The notes beneath the pieces were generated by a model, which saw only the letters and a list, made by a program, of their open reading frames with translations, searched no databases and was not told the DNA's origin. From Streptomyces pristinaespiralis (GTDB lineage: Bacteria; Actinomycetota; Actinomycetes; Streptomycetales; Streptomycetaceae), in the NCBI RefSeq assembly GCF_001278075.1, contig NZ_CP011340.1, positions 6,693,501-6,757,500 of the forward strand: a stretch of DNA of 64,000 nt, in the 5' to 3' direction. The position numbers and the translations under genes were made by a program. Shown here piece by piece: positions 60,227 to 64,000 of this stretch; the first letter of the stretch is position 1, and each line of letters starts with the position of its first letter.

Positions 60227-61210
60227 GTGCGACTGCGCACCCCCATTGCCCTGCTCGGGGCGGCACTGCTGGTGCTCGTGGGGCCGCCGCTGCTCACCTC
60301 GGGCAGCGGAGCGGAAACCGGTACCCAGATCCCGGGTCTGCGGTTCATGGTTCCCAACACCCCCGGCGGCGGTTACGACATCACCGCCCGCACGGCCGCC
60401 AAGAACGCCGAGGACGCAGGGCTCACCCCCAACATCGAGGTCTTCAACCTGCCCGGCGCCGGCGGCACCGTCGGCCTGACCCGGCTCGTCGGCGAGCACG
60501 GGAACGGCAAGCTGGCCATGTCCATGGGCCTCGGCGTCGTCGGCGCCGTACACACCAACAAGTCGCCGAAGACCCTCGCCGACACCACACCGATCGCCCG
60601 GCTCACGGAGGAGCAGGACATCGTGGTGGTCGCCAAGGACTCCCCGTACAAGGACATCGGCCAGCTCGTCGAGGCGTGGAAGAAGAACCCCGGCAAGCTT
60701 CCGGTCGGCGGCGGGTCCTCGCCCGGCGGGCCCGACCACCTCGCGCCCATGCTGATGGCGCAGGCCGCGGGGATCGCGCCGAAGTCCGTCAACTACATCC
60801 CCTTCGACGGCGGCGGTGAGCTGCTCGCCTCCATCCTCGGCAACAAGGTCGCCTTCGGGGTCTCCGGCGTCGGCGAGTACCTCGACCAGATCAAGTCGGG
60901 CGAGCTGCGGCTGCTGGCCGTGACCGGACCGAAGCGCGTCCCCGGTCTGGACGCGCCCACCCTGCGCGAGGCCGGGCTCGACACCGAGTTCACCAACTGG
61001 CGCGGCATCGTGGCCCCGCCGGGCCTCACCGACGGCGAGCGCGACAAGCTCATCGGCCTGGTCACGAAGCTGCACGAATCGGAGCAGTGGCAGGAATCCA
61101 TGAAGAAGAACGGCTGGGACGACGCCTTCCTCACCGGCGACAAGTTCGGCGACTTCCTCGACCAGCAGGACGACAGCGTCGACCAGGTGCTGAAGGAGCT
61201 GGGACTGTGA
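60227..61210 (+). CDS. tctC: Tripartite tricarboxylate transporter substrate-binding protein
   Basis: A 327-residue TctC/Bug-family receptor with a signal segment (residues ~5-28). The family blocks are LRFMVPNTPGGGYDITARTA, VEVFN-type LPGAGGTVGLTRLV, and GGELLASILGNKVAFGVSG. It captures citrate or related carboxylates outside the cell. GAGAGG precedes GTG 60227. The stop overlaps tctB (GTGA). Confidence 0.92.
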   Translation: MRLRTPIALLGAALLVLVGPPLLTSGSGAETGTQIPGLRFMVPNTPGGGYDITARTAAKNAEDAGLTPNIEVFNLPGAGGTVGLTRLVGEHGNGKLAMSMGLGVVGAVHTNKSPKTLADTTPIARLTEEQDIVVVAKDSPYKDIGQLVEAWKKNPGKLPVGGGSSPGGPDHLAPMLMAQAAGIAPKSVNYIPFDGGGELLASILGNKVAFGVSGVGEYLDQIKSGELRLLAVTGPKRVPGLDAPTLREAGLDTEFTNWRGIVAPPGLTDGERDKLIGLVTKLHESEQWQESMKKNGWDDAFLTGDKFGDFLDQQDDSVDQVLKELGL

Positions 61211-61737
61211 GCTCGACCGGATCCACCACAGGGGCCACGGACCGGCGTTCCTGGCTGCGCGAACACTCCGAACTCGGTGTCGGCGTGCTGCTCCTCGTCA
61301 TCGGCGTCCTCGTCCTCACCGACGCGCTCACCATGGACGTCGACATCACCCAGCGCGGGCCCGTCGGGCCCACGACCGTGCCGATCGCCGTCGGTATCGG
61401 CCTGCTGGTCGTCGCCGTCCTCCTCGCCGTCGACGTGCTGAGAGGCGGCCGCGGCGAGGCGGAGGGCGGCGAGGACATCGACCTCTCCGAGCCCGGCGAC
61501 TGGCGGACCGTGCTGCTGCTCGCCGGTGTGTTCCTCGCGAACGCGGTCCTCATAGGACCGCTCGGCTTCCCGATCTCCGGGGCGCTGCTCTTCTGGGGCT
61601 CCGCCTACGCGCTCGGCAGCCGGCGCATCGACCGTGATCCGCTGATCGCGGCCGTCCTCTCCGTCGTCACCTACTTCGTCTTCAACAATCTGCTCGGCGT
61701 CCCGCTGCCCGGCGGCCCGCTGATGGGAGTGCTCTGA
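61207..61737 (+). CDS. tctB: Tripartite tricarboxylate transporter small membrane subunit
   Basis: A 176-residue protein with four predicted membrane segments ([60 protein letters not shown], and the C-terminal [20 protein letters not shown]), the TctB layout. GTG overlaps the tctC stop, and the stop shares one base with the tctA ATG. Confidence 0.9.
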   Translation: MSSTGSTTGATDRRSWLREHSELGVGVLLLVIGVLVLTDALTMDVDITQRGPVGPTTVPIAVGIGLLVVAVLLAVDVLRGGRGEAEGGEDIDLSEPGDWRTVLLLAGVFLANAVLIGPLGFPISGALLFWGSAYALGSRRIDRDPLIAAVLSVVTYFVFNNLLGVPLPGGPLMGVL

Positions 61738-63230
61738 TGGATTCCCTGAACTCCCTTCTCGACGGCTTCGGGACGGCGCTCACCCCGATCAACCTGCTCT
61801 GGGCGGCGATCGGCGTGCTGCTCGGCACCGCCATCGGCGTGCTGCCCGGCATCGGCCCGGCCATGGCGGTGGCACTGCTGCTGCCGGTGACGTACGGGCT
61901 GGAGCCGACCGGCGCGTTCATCATGTTCGCCGGCATCTACTACGGCGCCATGTTCGGCGGCTCCACGACGTCGATCCTGCTCAACACGCCCGGAGAGAGC
62001 GCGGCCGTCGTCGCCGCGATCGAGGGCAACCCGATGGCCAAGGCGGGACGCGGCGCCCAGGCGCTGGCCGCCGCGGCGGGCGGCCACTTCGCCGGCGGCC
62101 TGATCGGCACGATCCTGCTGGTCGCGCTCGCGCCGACCGTGGCCGACCTCGCCGTCGACATCGGCGCGCCCGACTACTTCGCCATCATGGTGCTGGCGTT
62201 CATCGCGGTCACCTCTGTCCTCGGCTCTTCGAGGATCCGCGGCCTCGCCTCCCTGCTGATCGGTCTCACCCTCGGTCTCGTCGGTCTCGACCAGATGACC
62301 GGCCAGCAGCGCCTCACCTTCGGCTCCCTCCAGCTCGCTGACGGCATCGACGTCGTCATCGTCGCGGTCGGCCTCTTCGCCATCGGCGAGGCCCTGTGGG
62401 TCGCCGCCCATCTGCGGCGCTCCAGCGGCGACGCGATCCCGGTCGGCCGGCCGTGGCTGGCGAAGTCCGATGTGAAGCGCACCTGGAAGCCGTGGCTGCG
62501 CGGCCCCGTCATCGGCTTCCCGTTCGGCGCGATCCCGGCGGGCGGTGCGGAGATCCCCACCTTCCTGTCGTACGTCACGGAGAAGCGGCTCTCCAAGCAC
62601 AAGGACGAGTTCGGCAAGGGCGCCATCGAGGGCGTGGCCGGGCCGGAGTCCGCGGCCTCCGCCTCGGCGGCCGGCACGCTCGTCTCCATGCTCACGCTCG
62701 GTCTGCCCACGACCGCCGTCGCGGCGGTCATGCTGGCCGCCTTCCAGCAGTACGGCATCCAGCCCGGACCGCTGCTCTTCGAACGCGAACCGGACCTGGT
62801 GTGGGGCCTGATCGCCTCGCTGTTCGTCGGCATGGTGCTGCTGCTCGCGCTGAACCTGCCGCTCGCGCCGCTCTGGGCGAAGCTGCTGCGCATCCCGCGC
62901 CCGTACCTGTACGCCGGCATCCTGTTCTTCGCGGCGGTCGGCGCGTACGCGGTCGGCGGCGAGGCCATCGACCTGGTGATCCTGCTGATCATCGGTCTCA
63001 TCGGCTTCGGTATGCGGCGCTACGGGCTTCCCGTGCTGCCCGCCGTCATCGGTGTGATCCTCGGCCCCGCCGCCGAGCAGCAGCTGCGGCGGGCGCTCCA
63101 GATCAGCGACGGCAGCGCCGCCGGGCTCGTCGACACACCGTTCTCGGTGACGGTCTACGCCGTGATCGTGGTGCTGCTGGCCTGGCCGTGGCTGAAGAGG
63201 CTGTTCGTCAGGAACCGTTCGGCCGCCTAG
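61737..63230 (+). CDS. tctA: Tripartite tricarboxylate transporter large permease
   Basis: A 497-residue permease with about 12 membrane segments. The TctA signatures [20 protein letters not shown] and [20 protein letters not shown] are near residues 40-85, with [20 protein letters not shown] mid-protein. It works with TctC and TctB for sodium- or proton-coupled uptake of tricarboxylates. A 16-bp hairpin follows. Confidence 0.94.
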   Translation: MDSLNSLLDGFGTALTPINLLWAAIGVLLGTAIGVLPGIGPAMAVALLLPVTYGLEPTGAFIMFAGIYYGAMFGGSTTSILLNTPGESAAVVAAIEGNPMAKAGRGAQALAAAAGGHFAGGLIGTILLVALAPTVADLAVDIGAPDYFAIMVLAFIAVTSVLGSSRIRGLASLLIGLTLGLVGLDQMTGQQRLTFGSLQLADGIDVVIVAVGLFAIGEALWVAAHLRRSSGDAIPVGRPWLAKSDVKRTWKPWLRGPVIGFPFGAIPAGGAEIPTFLSYVTEKRLSKHKDEFGKGAIEGVAGPESAASASAAGTLVSMLTLGLPTTAVAAVMLAAFQQYGIQPGPLLFEREPDLVWGLIASLFVGMVLLLALNLPLAPLWAKLLRIPRPYLYAGILFFAAVGAYAVGGEAIDLVILLIIGLIGFGMRRYGLPVLPAVIGVILGPAAEQQLRRALQISDGSAAGLVDTPFSVTVYAVIVVLLAWPWLKRLFVRNRSAA

Positions 63231-63246
63231 GGACGGACCGATGGAG

Positions 63247-63280
63247 TGAGGGGCGGGCCACGACCGTGGCCCGCCCCTCA
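63247..63280. terminator. Bidirectional terminator after tctCBA
   Basis: TGAGGGGCGGGCCACG (63247-63262) and its exact reverse complement (63265-63280) form a 16-bp stem. It lies between tctA and the convergent DUF402 gene. Confidence 0.87.
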
Positions 63281-63285
63281 CCGTG

Positions 63286-63774
63286 TCACCGGTCCAGCAA
63301 CTGCGTGAGGCTGCCGTCCCGGGCCCGCTGCTCCAGCTCGTCGAGGGCGCGTACGGCCTCGGCCGCCGCCTTCGGGTCGCGCTCGCGCAGACCGCTCTCC
63401 TCGAACTCGTCCTCGTCCAGCCGCAGGATCTCCTTGCCGTCCGCCGACACCCACAGGTCCAGGTCCAGGTCCTCGACGCTCAGTCCGCCGCCCTCCGCCG
63501 GCTCGGCGGGCCGTGTGATGTCGCAGTACCAGCCCTTGAGCACGCCGTCGCCCGTGCGGACCTCCTTCACCGAGTACCAGCGGTCCCGCCAGTAGTGCTC
63601 GGTGAACACATCGCCCGGCTCGAAGCGTACGAACCCGAAGTCACGCACCCCCGGAGCCGCCCACAGGGCGCGGACCGTCACATGGGTGCCGTCGTCGGCG
63701 AGCAGGTCCGCCGGATAGCGGATCTTCGTCGCCCCCGCCTTGACCAGCCGTACCTCAATCGAGGGTGCGGACAT
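63286..63774 (-). CDS. DUF402 domain protein
   Basis: A 162-residue protein with the DUF402 beta-barrel blocks TVRALWAAPGVRDFGFVRFE, FTEHYWRDRWYSVKEV and GVLKGWYCDITRPAE, plus DLDLDLWVSADG, whose aspartates probably bind a metal as in the FomD/YtjA-type phosphatases of the family. An acidic helical tail follows. It overlaps the upstream acetyltransferase gene by 20 bp, so translation is likely coupled. The substrate, probably a nucleotide or phosphorylated compound, is inferred. Confidence 0.87.
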   Translation of the reverse strand: MSAPSIEVRLVKAGATKIRYPADLLADDGTHVTVRALWAAPGVRDFGFVRFEPGDVFTEHYWRDRWYSVKEVRTGDGVLKGWYCDITRPAEPAEGGGLSVEDLDLDLWVSADGKEILRLDEDEFEESGLRERDPKAAAEAVRALDELEQRARDGSLTQLLDR

Positions 63775-64000
63775 GGCGGACCTCCGACGCGCAGATCTCG
63801 TACCCGAACCACTTGTTGATGGCGAGCATGGGACCGTTCTCGCCGTCGTTGCTCGTGAACGCGTCGGTGTAACCCGCCGCGCGGGCGCGGCGCAGCGAGT
63901 CGGTCTTCGCGAGCTTGGCGTACCCCTTGCCGCGGTGGGCGCGCAGTGTGCCCGTCATGCCGGACAGATAGCGGGTGCCGCCGTCCGTCATGGCCGCCGT
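63755..64000 (-). CDS. GNAT-family acetyltransferase (C-terminal part, runs off the window)
   Basis: The last ~82 residues of a GNAT protein. The acetyl-CoA-binding motif A is seen in TGTLRAHRGKGYAKLAKTDS (RGxGYA), followed by FTSNDGENGPMLAINKWFGY, the typical motif B end. The frame is open to the window edge, so the N-terminal part lies beyond 64000; an ATG at 63991 is internal. Substrate unknown. Confidence 0.87.
   Translation of the reverse strand, partial: TAAMTDGGTRYLSGMTGTLRAHRGKGYAKLAKTDSLRRARAAGYTDAFTSNDGENGPMLAINKWFGYEICASEVRHVRTLD

Overview
The window is very GC-rich, carries GTG and occasional TTG starts, tightly overlapping ATGA/GTGA gene junctions, and protein families typical of Streptomyces (streptogrisin-type proteases, SepF paralogue, DUF5685, sortase-anchored LPMO, FxSxx-COOH peptide system). 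It looks like a chromosomal segment of a Streptomyces species. Everything here is read from the sequence and from memory of families; no database search was run.

Layout. 1-2.6 kb: scpA (5' end outside the window), scpB and an RluB-type pseudouridine synthase. 2.7-6.2 kb: a four-gene NAD salvage/ADP-ribose operon (pnuC, nadR-like, nrtR, ADP-ribosylglycohydrolase) with a palindromic candidate NrtR operator on its promoter. 6.3-7.4 kb: nucleotidyltransferase-like and Rieske lipoproteins on the minus strand. 7.7-12.2 kb: aroH, tyrA, cmk, a PlsC-like acyltransferase and der. 12.3-13.7 kb: two minus-strand proteins of unknown function. 13.8-19.3 kb: a branched-chain amino-acid-type ABC importer with a fused LivH-LivM-LivG polypeptide, a separate LivF-type ATPase, and a divergent lipoprotein plus binding protein. 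19.4-29.7 kb: glycosyltransferase, WYL regulator, I78 inhibitor, PAP2 phosphatase, MFS pump, acyl-CoA dehydrogenase, SepF-like protein and DUF5685.

29.8-44.5 kb is the accessory part. Two tandem streptogrisin-type proteases are followed by a SLOG-fold protein facing a SLATT-type membrane protein. Next comes a complete FxSxx-COOH RiPP locus: a 54-residue precursor ending FNSSL (fxsA), a radical SAM/SPASM maturase with a degenerate beta-hydroxylase-like extension (fxsB), an AAC(3)-family acetyltransferase, a TIR-like FxsC, and a 1313-residue ParA-like/TIR/NB-ARC/TPR protein (fxsT). An alpha/beta hydrolase and a third streptogrisin-type protease close the region. The only in-frame TTA (bldA-dependent) codons I found by eye in the whole window lie in four adjacent genes here: the SLATT gene, fxsB, the acetyltransferase and fxsC. 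This is the most interesting part of the window: a peptide-maturation locus coupled to TIR/STAND and SLOG/SLATT conflict-type modules, probably under developmental translational control.

44.8-64 kb: DUF3533-like membrane protein, TetR regulator and MFS pump around a doubled operator; a LexA-box-preceded imuC(dnaE2)-imuB-like mutasome pair; secreted lipase; sortase-type LPMO; tandem Lrp regulator; VOC, DoxX and MerR genes; an orphan CitB-type response regulator divergent from a tctCBA tricarboxylate transporter; a DUF402 protein; and the C-terminal part of a GNAT acetyltransferase running off the window. I saw no rRNA, tRNA, CRISPR array, insertion sequence or integrase.
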